NCBI GenBank assembly: GCA_016710135.1 | Contig: JADJLM010000002.1 | Location: forward strand, 496,001-560,000 | Length of the DNA stretch: 64,000 nucleotides | Direction of reading: 5' to 3' | Source: Nitrosomonas sp. | GTDB lineage: Bacteria; Pseudomonadota; Gammaproteobacteria; Burkholderiales; Nitrosomonadaceae | Part shown: positions 48,405 through 59,611 of the stretch, piece after piece | Layout of the letters: each line of letters begins with the position of its first letter | Numbering within the stretch: the stretch's first letter is position 1 | Program-made: the position numbers and the translations under genes | Notes under the pieces: model-generated | What the model was told of the DNA's origin: nothing | Seen by the model: only the letters and a program-made list of their open reading frames with translations | Database searches by the model: none

Positions 48405-48565
48405 GGAACTAATACAAATAAAGGCAAAGTCACTGTCAGCTTTCTTTAATAGAATTCTGGCGGTGGCTTAAAAAGAAAGTTAATTCGCGCTTTAAGTATA
48501 ATTGATAAACCTACTAATATTGATAGTAGCTTATCAGAAATCTTATTATTCAAAAATCGTTAAAG

Positions 48566-49218
48566 CTAGACCCAAGAAGGTGGGGAAATACTGTATTGAA
48601 TTGCGAATTTAAGGGCTAGATTATCAAATCCTTTTACATCATTGCATAAACGTTTATACGCAAAAAGTACATCCCACATTGTATTTACTTTATTATTAGC
48701 TATCGCTTTCTTCTCTAAATCTGAAATAAAATCATTGATGAGGATTATTTCAGGTTTATTACTAGCTTTACTAATGTGAGGAAGAAAACTGCCAGTGCAT
48801 TTAGTCCTTCTGCACTTGATTCTTTAACATCAGAAAAATCAATCGTTACTTTTTTGTGAGAGTTACAGGCTTGTTCTACTTCTGTAATGTTTGGTAATAA
48901 TTCTGGGGCAATATTAGAAGGCATTTTAAACAATACTTCTTCTGCTCGTTTTTTTTCTTCAAATTCAGGAAATAATGGTTTGCCAAAAAAATTCTTGTAC
49001 TGATTTGCAAGTTTGTTGAATTTAGTGTTTAGATTCGCTCCTAAATAAAGTCCTCCAAGCAACTTCCAACATGTTGTTTCCATCGGATCAGTTACTAGGA
49101 TATTTTCGAGTGCTTGAATAGAAATCCTGATTTCCTGATTAATTTGTTTAATTATTTCTGAAGATTCTATAGGAATAGAACCAGGGGACGTAAAATCAAG
49201 TATAGAAGAATTTTCCAT
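48566..49218 (-). pseudogene. STAS-like domain protein next to spoT, one frameshift near 48784
   Basis: The first frame gives 157 residues. It has an N-terminal helical part (about 20-95), then KKVTIDFSDVKESSAEGLNALAVF, a pattern of beta strand, turn and Ser-x-Glu-Gly-Leu helix as in STAS domains (anti-sigma antagonists and relatives). After that the frame shifts: one base is missing near plus 48782-48786. The second frame continues KASNKPEIILINDFISDLEK ... MWDVLFAYKRLCND ... SPPSWV to a TAG at 48566. Total about 217 residues. Function unknown. It is 19 bases downstream of spoT on the same strand. Confidence 0.6.
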
Positions 49219-49237
49219 TGCTTTAATTTAATTTAAT

Positions 49238-51388
49238 TTAAATACTACTTCTATGATATTTGTGCTCAATTCCTGTTTTTACTCGACTAAGTTTCACAAT
49301 TTCACGAATATGCCTTAATTCTCTCATGATTTGAGCAAGATGTTTTCTACTCCTGACTTGTAAAATAAAACGCATATTAGTGAAATTATCATCATTTTCT
49401 AGTTCTACATCGTCAATATTAGAACCAACTTTAGCAATCTCAGCAGCAACTCTTGCAAGAACTCCGCGCTGATTTACTACTGTCATAATAATAACTGACT
49501 GGAATGTATTTGATATTTCGTTGCCCCAACAAACACTGAGAAGGTTTTCTGAATTCTTTAGATATTTTGAAACTGTTGAGCAATCTTGGGTATGAATGAC
49601 TAGTCCATGATCTTTTTTTATCAACCCAGCAATAGCATCACCAGGAATTGGATAGCAACATTTTGCAAATTGAATGGCCATGCCTTCAGTTCCTAGTATG
49701 GATATAGGATTATTATTAGTGCTAAAGGCTTCTGACAGGGCTTCATAGGGAGCGGTTAATCGTTTCGCAACGACGACAGGAAATTGTTTTCCTAGTGCAA
49801 TTTCTGCGAAAAGAGCTTTTGGAGTTTTTACACCACTATCTTTTACAAGCTTATCCCATTGAGCTGGAGTGATAGTTTCTGGAAGAATGTTAAACGATAG
49901 TAATACCTGATTTAAAAGCCGTTCACCTAATTCTGCTGATTCATCATAGTGAATGGTTCTGAGAAAATGGCGAATACTTGATCGTGCTCTTCCAGTATTA
50001 ACATAGGATAACCACCCAGGATTTGGTTTTGCAGTTGGAGCCGTTAGGATTTCAACTCTATCACCATTCTTCAGCTTATAGCGTAGTGGGCAATTTTCTC
50101 CGTTGACTTTTGCAGCGACACAGCAGTTCCCAACGTCTGTATGGATTGCATAAGCGAAATCAACTACAGTAGAACCTCGTGGCAACGCCACTATTTTACC
50201 TTGTGGCGTAAAAACATACACATCACCTGGGAAAATATCGATTTTTAAATGTTCAAGAAATTCAACGGAATCGGAGGAATCACTCAGTGTTTCTAATAAG
50301 CTTTTTAACCACTGGTTGGTTTTTAAATGTAAGTCATTATCTTCGTTATCACTACTTTTATATAACCAATGGGAAGCAACACCAGTTTCTGCTATTCGGT
50401 GCATTTCAAAGGTGCGTATTTGGATCTCTAGTGGTAAACCATAGGGTCCAAGTAAAGTATTATGAAGCGATTGATAGCCATTAGGTTTTGGAATGGCAAT
50501 ATAGTCTTTAAATTTACCTGGTATTGGTTTGTATAACCCATGTAAAACGCCCAAAGCAGCGTAACATGACCGGGTATTTTTAACTAGTACTCGAAAAGCA
50601 TAGATATCTAAAACTTCTGAGAAACTTAGCTGCTTTTCAGACATTTTCTTGTAAATACTATAAAGATGCTTTTCACGGCCAGTTACAATTGCATCAATAC
50701 CAGCATTCAGAAGCTTCTGTTTAATGGCCTCTAATATTTTACTAACTACTTCACGGCGGTTTCCACGCGCAGCCTTAGTTGCCTTAGTTAATACTTTATA
50801 TCGGTTAGGATAAGTGTGTTGAAATCCGAGTTCCTGTAATTCCTGATAAATATTATTTAATCCGAGTCGATGCGCAATAGGCGCATAAATTTCAAGTGTT
50901 TCTCGAGCAATACGTTTCTTTTTATCAGTACGCATTACATCAAGAGTCCGCATATTATGCAAACGATCAGCAAGTTTGATTAAGATAACGCGTACATCTT
51001 GTGCCATAGCAAGCAACATCTTACGAAAATTTTCTGCTTGAGCATCGGCTTGAGTTTGAAATTCAATCTTATCGAGCTTAGAAACTCCATCAACTAGTGC
51101 GGCAACCGTTTCACCAAAATTTTCTCTAAGTTCTGCCTTTGAAATATTAGTGTCCTCGACGACATCGTGGAGTAGTGCAGAAACTAACGTTAATACATCA
51201 AGTCGAAGACCACATAAAATTTTAGCTACTGCAACCGGATGAGAGATATAAGTATCGCCCGTTCTGCGGAACTGACCTTGATGCGCATGCTGGCTAAAAT
51301 AATAAGAACAACTGAGTAGTTTTAATTCTTCAGGTTTAAGATATCTAGATGCTTCAGAAATTAACGCATCAGCCTCAGATATTTCCAT
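49238..51388 (-). CDS. spoT: Bifunctional (p)ppGpp synthetase/hydrolase SpoT
   Basis: Makes and breaks the stringent alarmones. 716 residues. The HD hydrolase has H50 and the pair H74-D75 (LLHDVVEDT). The synthetase follows with KFKDYIAIPKPNGYQSLHN; the KFKD form, close to R-x-K-D, is the bifunctional type rather than the E-x-D-D of RelA. Then TGS (IDIFPGDVYVFTPQGKIVALP) and a C-terminal ACT domain (QRGVLARVAAEIAKVGSNID). In the usual spoT-rpoZ-gmk order. Confidence 0.96.
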   Translation of the reverse strand: MEISEADALISEASRYLKPEELKLLSCSYYFSQHAHQGQFRRTGDTYISHPVAVAKILCGLRLDVLTLVSALLHDVVEDTNISKAELRENFGETVAALVDGVSKLDKIEFQTQADAQAENFRKMLLAMAQDVRVILIKLADRLHNMRTLDVMRTDKKKRIARETLEIYAPIAHRLGLNNIYQELQELGFQHTYPNRYKVLTKATKAARGNRREVVSKILEAIKQKLLNAGIDAIVTGREKHLYSIYKKMSEKQLSFSEVLDIYAFRVLVKNTRSCYAALGVLHGLYKPIPGKFKDYIAIPKPNGYQSLHNTLLGPYGLPLEIQIRTFEMHRIAETGVASHWLYKSSDNEDNDLHLKTNQWLKSLLETLSDSSDSVEFLEHLKIDIFPGDVYVFTPQGKIVALPRGSTVVDFAYAIHTDVGNCCVAAKVNGENCPLRYKLKNGDRVEILTAPTAKPNPGWLSYVNTGRARSSIRHFLRTIHYDESAELGERLLNQVLLSFNILPETITPAQWDKLVKDSGVKTPKALFAEIALGKQFPVVVAKRLTAPYEALSEAFSTNNNPISILGTEGMAIQFAKCCYPIPGDAIAGLIKKDHGLVIHTQDCSTVSKYLKNSENLLSVCWGNEISNTFQSVIIMTVVNQRGVLARVAAEIAKVGSNIDDVELENDDNFTNMRFILQVRSRKHLAQIMRELRHIREIVKLSRVKTGIEHKYHRSSI

Positions 51389-51465
51389 AAGGGCTTAAGT
51401 AATACGTTTATTGTTCTTTAATGAAGCGTATTGGGAAATGGGAATATAGAAGCTATCGCAAATTG

Positions 51466-51669
51466 CTAGCGAATAGTATTGAGTATATCAACATTGATTT
51501 TACCTTTTGCTATTTCGCGTAATGCAACAACTGTTGGTTTATCCTTCTCATTCTCAATCAACGGAGCAGATCCGATTGAAATTTGTCGCGCCCGCACAGT
51601 TGCAGCCAGCGTCATGTCAAAACGATTGGGAATTACTTCTAAACAATCATCAACGGTAATACGTGCCAT
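51466..51669 (-). CDS. rpoZ: RNA polymerase omega subunit
   Basis: 67 residues, beginning [10 protein letters not shown], with the core helix [14 protein letters not shown] and [13 protein letters not shown]. Assembles and stabilises RNA polymerase and contributes to the ppGpp site. Between gmk and spoT. Confidence 0.95.
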   Translation of the reverse strand: MARITVDDCLEVIPNRFDMTLAATVRARQISIGSAPLIENEKDKPTVVALREIAKGKINVDILNTIR

Positions 51670-51689
51670 CAGTTTTTCTCACCAAAAAA

Positions 51690-52295
51690 TTAATAAAATT
51701 GAGCGACTAACGTGCGCTGATTAATAAGCTGTCGCATTATCCTTAATCGCTCTGCCCTAATAATGCAGCTGACATCCTTAATGGCTTCCTGCAATTCATT
51801 ATTAATAACTACATAGTCAAATTCATTAAGATGACTTACTTCTTCACGAACGGAAGCGAGGCGTCGTGAAATTGTTTTTTGATCATCTTGCCCTCTCTGT
51901 TTTAAACGTTCTTCAAGCTGTGCATAAGATGGAGGTAATATAAAAATACTAATCGCTTGAGGAAATGCTTTGCGAATTTGTTGTGCGCCCTGATGATCAA
52001 TCTCCATGAGTACATCGTGTCCTGATGCGAGGGACTCTTTAACCCATTTATGAGATGTTCCGTATAAATTTCCATATACTTCAGCGCTTTCAAGAAACTC
52101 TCCACGATTCACCATCGCTTGGAAAATATCTCGATCAACAAAATAATAATCCTGTCCTTCTATTTCATTAGGTCGTGGCCTGCGAGTGGTATGTGATATA
52201 GATAAATTTAACTGACTATCAGACTCGATAAGCGCACTAACAATACTGGTTTTTCCTGTTCCAGATGGGGCGCTGATAATAATAAGGCTACTCAT
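51690..52295 (-). CDS. gmk: Guanylate kinase
   Basis: GMP to GDP. 201 residues with the P-loop SAPSGTGKTSI, the GMP-binding SHTTRRPRPNE and the lid region RLKQRGQDD. Upstream of rpoZ by 20 bases. Confidence 0.97.
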   Translation of the reverse strand: MSSLIIISAPSGTGKTSIVSALIESDSQLNLSISHTTRRPRPNEIEGQDYYFVDRDIFQAMVNRGEFLESAEVYGNLYGTSHKWVKESLASGHDVLMEIDHQGAQQIRKAFPQAISIFILPPSYAQLEERLKQRGQDDQKTISRRLASVREEVSHLNEFDYVVINNELQEAIKDVSCIIRAERLRIMRQLINQRTLVAQFY

Positions 52296-52499
52296 ATGAT
52301 GGTGATTATATTGGATATCACGGTATTCTGGATAATATAATACTAATTATAATGTCTCTATTTGATTTGATCTGGGTTTTATCAGCGAGAAATATATATC
52401 TAATTAAAAAAGAAAAACGAACTAAACGGCTTGAATAACCCTTTAAGGATATTTGTAAGTAATAAAATCGATCTAATATATCACCCTCAAACCAGGGTA

Positions 52500-53198
52500 C
52501 TATTGCTTATTTTTTGTATCGTTTTGTTTAGTTTGTTCTGAAATCCCAGACAAAACTCCACTTGAAATTTTGTGGAGTAGATCTGCTGTTGTTTGAGCGA
52601 GTTGCAAGCCGGCCTCGATTTGAGAGTGACTTACTGAAGACAATTGATGTGTGAACGTTGCCAATGTATCTTTGAGTTGTTCACCGATTGTTGTTCCATT
52701 TCTTCTCGCATGTATAAGTAGATCATTAAGGACATTAGCGATTAGTCCTTTTGCTGTCGACGCGGTTTGCTGTAGGATTTCGAGAAATAAGCTTTCTAGG
52801 CTTTCTAAATCAGCACGTGTTTTTGAGAGTTCTTCTCGTGAAAACTGCGTTGCCTTCCCAGCCGCTTCTTCCAATGCTAGCTTGGAAGCACCAACAAATT
52901 GAGCTAATGCGGTGTCAAGTCCTGAGACTGCGTGACTAATTTGGTCTTTAGCAAAATGAGACTGCTCAGAAGCAAGTTCTAATTTTTGACGAGCTCCTTC
53001 ATGGATGCCTTGCATCACGGCATTAGCGATTCGTCCGAGTGAATCTATATCAAGTCGATTAGCTTGCATTGCGTTTAGAGTAAGCTTATGGACAGCTTCT
53101 TTTACATTTCCACCATGAGCAATTGCTTCACGAATATCTAACTCAAGTTTCTTTAAATCGTCTTCATGAGAATTAATGTTATCTGTAGTAGTTTGCAT
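52500..53198 (-). CDS. Uncharacterised all-helical protein (DUF6781-like)
   Basis: 232 residues, almost entirely helical, rich in Ala, Leu, Gln, Glu and Ser. No signal peptide, membrane helix or metal motif. The opening HEDDLKKLELDIREAIAHGG and the region VMQGIHEGARQKLELASEQS look like the DUF6781 group found in betaproteobacteria; repeated heptad patterns suggest coiled coils or a bundle related to phasins. Function unknown. Own promoter likely: 204 bases separate it from gmk. Confidence 0.7.
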   Translation of the reverse strand: MQTTTDNINSHEDDLKKLELDIREAIAHGGNVKEAVHKLTLNAMQANRLDIDSLGRIANAVMQGIHEGARQKLELASEQSHFAKDQISHAVSGLDTALAQFVGASKLALEEAAGKATQFSREELSKTRADLESLESLFLEILQQTASTAKGLIANVLNDLLIHARRNGTTIGEQLKDTLATFTHQLSSVSHSQIEAGLQLAQTTADLLHKISSGVLSGISEQTKQNDTKNKQ

Positions 53199-53247
53199 TT
53201 TGTTTCTCCAGGGCTAAATTAGAAATTGTTGGATGCATCTCGTCTTA

Positions 53248-54582
<1,335 letters not shown>

Positions 54583-54679
54583 TTATTTAATAATGAATGA
54601 TAGCAAGTGCTAGTTTTGTTACTTAATGAATTGTTGTTAAGCGCTAGATTTCAACTAACCCCAATGAATGATTTCTGAG

Positions 54680-55207
54680 CTAGCTGCCTTCAAATTGGCA
54701 AAGCGAGAATACTTTCTGTCCCTGTTTTTCTAAACGTAGCCTTCCACCAGCTTCTGGTAGATCAACTACAAAACAACATTCGACAACCTCTCCACCTAAT
54801 TCATGAATTAACTTAACTGCCGCTTCCATGGTTCCTCCGGTTGCAATTAAATCATCTATCAGCAGTACTCGCTCTCCTCGCTGTATTGCATCGGTATGAA
54901 GTTCGATACGATCCGTTCCATATTCTAATTCATATTCACACCCAATAGTCTCGGCCGGTAATTTGCCTGATTTCCGAATTGGTATAAAACCAGTTTCTAA
55001 TTGATAAGCGACTGGGGCACCAATGATAAATCCCCTGGATTCAATTCCAACCACTTTGTCGATTCTCATCAACTGATACCGTTTTGCAATTTCCTGTATG
55101 GTTGTTTTCAACCCAATAGGGTCCTTAAGCAAGGTTGTAATATCTCGATATAGGATTCCCTCATGGGGATAATGAGCAATTGTCCGAATTAGGGATTTTA
55201 TGGGCAT
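54680..55207 (-). CDS. apt: Adenine phosphoribosyltransferase
   Basis: Salvages adenine to AMP. 175 residues, with the PRPP loop VLLIDDLIATGGTMEAA and GIESRGFIIGAPVA. Start ATG at 55205-55207, product MPIKSLIRTIAHYPHEG. Alone between serS and zapE. Confidence 0.95.
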   Translation of the reverse strand: MPIKSLIRTIAHYPHEGILYRDITTLLKDPIGLKTTIQEIAKRYQLMRIDKVVGIESRGFIIGAPVAYQLETGFIPIRKSGKLPAETIGCEYELEYGTDRIELHTDAIQRGERVLLIDDLIATGGTMEAAVKLIHELGGEVVECCFVVDLPEAGGRLRLEKQGQKVFSLCQFEGS

Positions 55208-55468
55208 ATAGTGATGCGAGTTGATAAAAAATAATATTTGCTTATGAAATAGCGAATCATTTTATCGTCTTTTAAACTTGACGGAGAAGATGATTAATCG
55301 ATTCATAAAATAATCGACTAATAGCAAAATAACTCAGTTTATATTTAGATAATAGTACCAGAAAGCGTGTGGTGATCGCTCATCGGCAAATCAGTCCTTG
55401 CGATGCTTGGAGTTAATCCAGAATTGAATCACTGATATATTTGAATGATTTAGATTGCTTACATTGAA

Positions 55469-56692
55469 ATGACCATGAAACAAGCTACTAAACAGTCCGA
55501 GGGGCCAGAAGCTGAATATCAGTTATTATTGCAAGCGGGTGAATTACGTCCTGATATAAGCCAGAATCGAGCAGTTAATGCATTAGAACGATTGCACCAT
55601 GAGTTACTTGCTTATTCTGAAGTAACTAATAAACGCAGCCAACGATCTTCTTCGTCATGGTGGCCTTTCAGCGCATTATCTAGAAACATTAACAATTTGA
55701 CCGCCCCTAAAGGAATTTATTTTTATGGTGGCGTTGGTCGGGGGAAGTCAATGTTGATGGATATTTTTTTTTCAGTTTCTCCGATCGTCCAGAAAAAACG
55801 AGTCCATTTTCACGAATTTATGCTGGATGTTCATGCAAGACTGAAAGCAATTAATGAGCACACTGCCCAGAAACGCAAGCAAGGATTCCGGTATTCATCA
55901 GGTAATAATGATCCGATTCCACAGGTTGCGCAAGAAATCGCTAATGAGGCGCTCTTATTGTGTTTTGATGAATTACAGGTGACTGATATCGCCGATGCAA
56001 TGGTGTTGACGCGATTGTTTGATGTGTTGTTTGAGCTAGGAATTGTAGTTGTGGCAACCTCTAACCGACTTCCTGACGATCTTTATAAAAATGGGTTGAA
56101 TCGACAACGTTTTCTTCCATTTATTGAGCAAATTAAAGAAAAGCTGGATATCATTGAATTGAATGGCCCAACTGATTATCGCTATAATCGCTTGAAAGGG
56201 GCTCAGACGTACTATTTTCCAATCAATGAAGATGCCACCCATCAATTGGCCATTACTTTCTTTCAGTTAACTGATCGGCGTATTGAAGACCGCGATAAAG
56301 TACCGAGTGAAGAGCTCGTCGTACAAGGAAGAAAGCTATTTGTCCCTAAAGCGGCCAAAGGTGTTGCAGTTTTTTCGTTCAAGCGATTATGCGCTAATCC
56401 TTTAGGTGCAGCTGATTATTTGGCGATTGCCAGAACGTACCATACGGTCATAATGGTCGCGATACCACAATTTAGTCAGGATACTGAAGATCAAGCCAAG
56501 CGATTCATTTTGTTTATCGATGCACTATATGAGTATGGTGTTAAATTTCTTTGCTCAGCAGCGGTACCAGTTCAGTTGCTTTATTGCGGTAGCGAGATTG
56601 GTTTTGAATTTGAGCGCACGATCTCACGATTGATGGAAATGCAGTCAGAAGATTATTTAACAAAAGGCCATGGCAAAGCCATTTTAGATTGA
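55469..56692 (+). CDS. zapE: Cell division protein ZapE (AFG1-like ATPase)
   Basis: 407 residues. Walker A is YGGVGRGKSML and Walker B LLCFDELQVTDIADAM, followed by VVVATSNRLPDDLYKNGLNR with the sensor/arginine finger and the C-terminal VPVQLLYCGSE. Destabilises FtsZ polymers late in constriction in E. coli. Two ATGs close together (55469, 55475) could start it. Divergent from apt. Confidence 0.93.
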   Translation: MTMKQATKQSEGPEAEYQLLLQAGELRPDISQNRAVNALERLHHELLAYSEVTNKRSQRSSSSWWPFSALSRNINNLTAPKGIYFYGGVGRGKSMLMDIFFSVSPIVQKKRVHFHEFMLDVHARLKAINEHTAQKRKQGFRYSSGNNDPIPQVAQEIANEALLLCFDELQVTDIADAMVLTRLFDVLFELGIVVVATSNRLPDDLYKNGLNRQRFLPFIEQIKEKLDIIELNGPTDYRYNRLKGAQTYYFPINEDATHQLAITFFQLTDRRIEDRDKVPSEELVVQGRKLFVPKAAKGVAVFSFKRLCANPLGAADYLAIARTYHTVIMVAIPQFSQDTEDQAKRFILFIDALYEYGVKFLCSAAVPVQLLYCGSEIGFEFERTISRLMEMQSEDYLTKGHGKAILD

Positions 56693-56704
56693 AACGAAGG
56701 AAGT

Positions 56705-57037
56705 ATGAAAAAAATTTGGACGATGATTCTAGCGTACTTTGCTGCGCTGATTTTATCGGGATGCGGAACCCTGATTACTGTTTTCCAAGCAGATAGTGTT
56801 ACAAAACGTAAATTGAATCAAGTTGAAACCAAATGTGAATCAGTACCCAGAGTTTATAGCGGAATGGCTTACGATTTTTGCGTATTACGTGGTAAACCAT
56901 CTCAGGCTGCACTTTGGCTAGTTCCAATACCTGAATTAATAATGGTCGATATTGCCCTGTCAGCAGCGCTAGACACGGTTTTATTACCCTACACGATTTA
57001 CGAACAAATCCAAAGTGGTAGTATTAATATTCAATAA
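56705..57037 (+). CDS. YceK/YidQ-type small lipoprotein
   Basis: 110 residues. The lipobox LILSGC (Cys at about 20) follows a short hydrophobic signal. The mature part has YSGMAYDF and the hydrophobic LSAALDTVLLPYTIYEQ characteristic of the DUF1375 (YceK/YidQ) family. Function unknown. 12 bases after zapE, so probably in the same transcript. Confidence 0.85.
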   Translation: MKKIWTMILAYFAALILSGCGTLITVFQADSVTKRKLNQVETKCESVPRVYSGMAYDFCVLRGKPSQAALWLVPIPELIMVDIALSAALDTVLLPYTIYEQIQSGSINIQ

Positions 57038-57135
57038 AATTATCGTATCGAATTTTGCTTTCGTTTTGATCGATATCGAATAGTAGTCAAGCGCTGACAA
57101 AAAACTATGATTTGATAGTAATTAGTGAGGCAGTA

Positions 57136-58409
57136 TTAAACTGTGGCAAGTGCTTGCTCCAAATCATCAATTAAATCATCGATATGCTCTAATCCAATGG
57201 ATAAGCGCACCATGTCTTCGGATACTCCGGCTTTTTGCATTTCTTCTGAGCTAAGTTGTCGATGGGTAGTGCTTGCCGGATGGCAGGCCAGCGATTTTGT
57301 ATCGCCAATATTGACGAGTCGAGTAATAAGCTTAAGCGCGTCTTGAAAGCGCGCTCCACCCGCAATACCCCTTGAACGCCAAAAGTCAGTATGCCTGATG
57401 CTTTTCCGTTCATGTATTTTTGCGTCAAAGTATGTTCAGGGTGCTCAGGCAGGCCTGCATACTTGACCCAGCTAACTTTGGGGTGTGTTTTGAGATATTG
57501 TGCAACAGCCAATGTATTCGAGCAAATACGATCCATACGAACGGGGAGCGTTTCGATGCCTTGTAATACCAAAAAGCTGTTAAAAGGGGAAATGGCTGCT
57601 CCCATGTTGCGTAATGGAACAACGCGTGCACGCCCAATATAAGCAGCCGGCCCCAACGCTTCTGTATAGACAACGCCATGATAGGATACATCAGGGGTAT
57701 TTAAGCGTTTGAATCGGTTCGGATAATTAGCCCAAGGAAATTTTCCTGAATCAATTAATACACCACCAATGCTGTTGCCATGTCCTCCCAAGTATTTAGT
57801 CAAAGAATGAACAACAATATCAGCGCCATACTCAAAAGGGCGGCATAAATAAGGAGTCGGTACAGTGTTATCGACAATCAATGGAACACCATGCGCATGA
57901 GCAATTTCCGCTAAAGCGGTAATATCCACGATATTACCGAGCGGATTACCAATAGACTCGCAGTAGAGTGCTTTGGTTTTGTCGTCGATCATTGCTTTAA
58001 AATTCTCTGGGTTTCGGTAGTCAGCAAAGCGCACGGTGAGGCCATATTGCGGAAGAGTATGGGCAAATAAATTATAGGTTCCCCCATATAGCGTACCAAC
58101 TGAAACAATATTATCTCCCGCTTCTACAATCGTCAGAATTGCGTAAGTAATCGCTGCTTGACCGGATGCCAGACCGAGAGCGCCGATACCTCCTTCGAGT
58201 TCAGCCATACGCTGTTCAAGGACGGCTGTTGTTGGATTCATTATCCGTGTATATATGTTACCCGTAACTTTTAAATCAAATAAGTCAGCGCCATGCTGAG
58301 TATCATCAAATGCATATGAGGTCGTTTGATAGATTGGCACAGCTACTGCTTTCGTCGTCGGATCTGGGCTATAACCTCCATGGATAGCAATCGTTTCAAA
58401 TTTCATCAA
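57136..58409 (-). pseudogene. metY: O-acetylhomoserine sulfhydrylase (PLP), frameshift near 57370
   Basis: Makes homocysteine from O-acetylhomoserine and sulfide. MMKFETIAIHGGYSPDPTTKA, TRIMNPT, and the PLP lysine in HSLTKYLGGHGNS are intact. After ASGILTFGVQG one G is missing from a G run (plus C 57368-57371). The second frame then continues with ARFQDALKLITRLVNIGDTK, SLACHPASTTHRQL and ends LEQALATV with a stop at 57136. Otherwise full length (about 424 residues). Confidence 0.92.
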
Positions 58410-58516
58410 TCACCTCGGTATCAGCTTTCAGTAGAATAGGTTTAAGAGTAGCTTATTAAAATTGCAGTGGCAATGATCACGAGTAACGTTGAATAATTTT
58501 CGTAAAGGATAAATGA

Positions 58517-59413
58517 ATGCGGATTGGCATTGATTTAGGTGGAACAAAAATAGAAGGCGTTGTGCTAGATCACAACGGTACAGAATTGCTGAGGAAGCGC
58601 ATTGATACAAAACAATCAGAAGGTTATCAGGCAATTTTGCAGAGAATTACTGAATTCGTATTGCTACTTGAAAATGAAGTAGGTAAATCTTGTTTAGTGG
58701 GAATCGGTACCCCTGGCGCTATTTCGGCTGTAACTGGCAAGATGAAGAATTCCAACACTATTTGCCTAAATGGCCAGTCTTTACTTGAAGATTTACAAGC
58801 GCTTTTGAATCGCCCTCTGCGCGTTGCCAATGATGCGAATTGCTTTACCTTAAGTGAGGCGCTCAATGGTGCTGGAGCAGGTTACGATGTCGTATTTGGT
58901 GTCATCATGGGCACTGGTGTGGGTGGCGGTATCGTATTCAAAGGGCAATTGCATTCAGGACCTCAACGCATTAGCGGTGAATGGGGACACAATATTCTCG
59001 AGTCAAACGGGCCTAATTGTTACTGTGGGCAGAAAGGTTGTGTTGAAACACTACTTTCAGGTCCTGGCCTGGCAGCTGATTTTTATCGTAATGGTGGCAA
59101 TGCCGAATTTACAACGAATGAGATTGTGGCACTTGCAGCGCAAAGTGATGTTTTGGCAGAAGCTGTCCTGCAACGATTTTTTGATCGATTCGGTCGTGCT
59201 ATGGCAACAGTCGTCAATATACTTGATCCTGATGTAATCGTGCTGGGTGGCGGGTTATCCAATATCGATCGGTTGTATACCGAAGGCCGGACTAAGGTAG
59301 CGCAGTATGTGTTTAATGATCAGTTTATAACACCAATGTTGCGCAATATTCATGGTGACAGCTCCGGTATTCTCGGTGCTGCGCAATTATGGCGTCACGA
59401 TGACTCTTTCTAA
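58517..59413 (+). CDS. ROK-family sugar kinase
   Basis: 298 residues. N-terminal ATP loop GIDLGGTKIEG, catalytic base region ANDANCFTLSE, GTGVGGGIV, and the ROK zinc site GHNILESNGPNCYCGQKGC. Members phosphorylate fructose, glucose, mannose or N-acetylglucosamine; the substrate cannot be told from sequence. Divergent from metY. Confidence 0.92.
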   Translation: MRIGIDLGGTKIEGVVLDHNGTELLRKRIDTKQSEGYQAILQRITEFVLLLENEVGKSCLVGIGTPGAISAVTGKMKNSNTICLNGQSLLEDLQALLNRPLRVANDANCFTLSEALNGAGAGYDVVFGVIMGTGVGGGIVFKGQLHSGPQRISGEWGHNILESNGPNCYCGQKGCVETLLSGPGLAADFYRNGGNAEFTTNEIVALAAQSDVLAEAVLQRFFDRFGRAMATVVNILDPDVIVLGGGLSNIDRLYTEGRTKVAQYVFNDQFITPMLRNIHGDSSGILGAAQLWRHDDSF

Positions 59414-59611
59414 TCACGATGATCTGAGTAAATATTAAATTTAAATAATTAAGAAAGTCACTTCAGCTTTGTTTTTGCAACGCTTTGAATGGTTAACAGA
59501 TAACAGGTGTGATTAATATCCTATCTCCGAGTGAGTTTTCACACCGACGTTAATTTGCCATAAATCTACTATCGCCTTCATCACCGAAAAAGTTTCTGAT
59601 GAAGGAGAGCG

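Noticed and set aside
48405..48565. A gene in the stretch right of the IS element
   Set aside because: No frame with coding character outside the corrected STAS-like gene, whose stop is at 48566.
57143..57346. Small plus-strand frame near the metY end
   Set aside because: It is the reverse of the corrected metY C-terminus, which reads as conserved protein in the minus direction.
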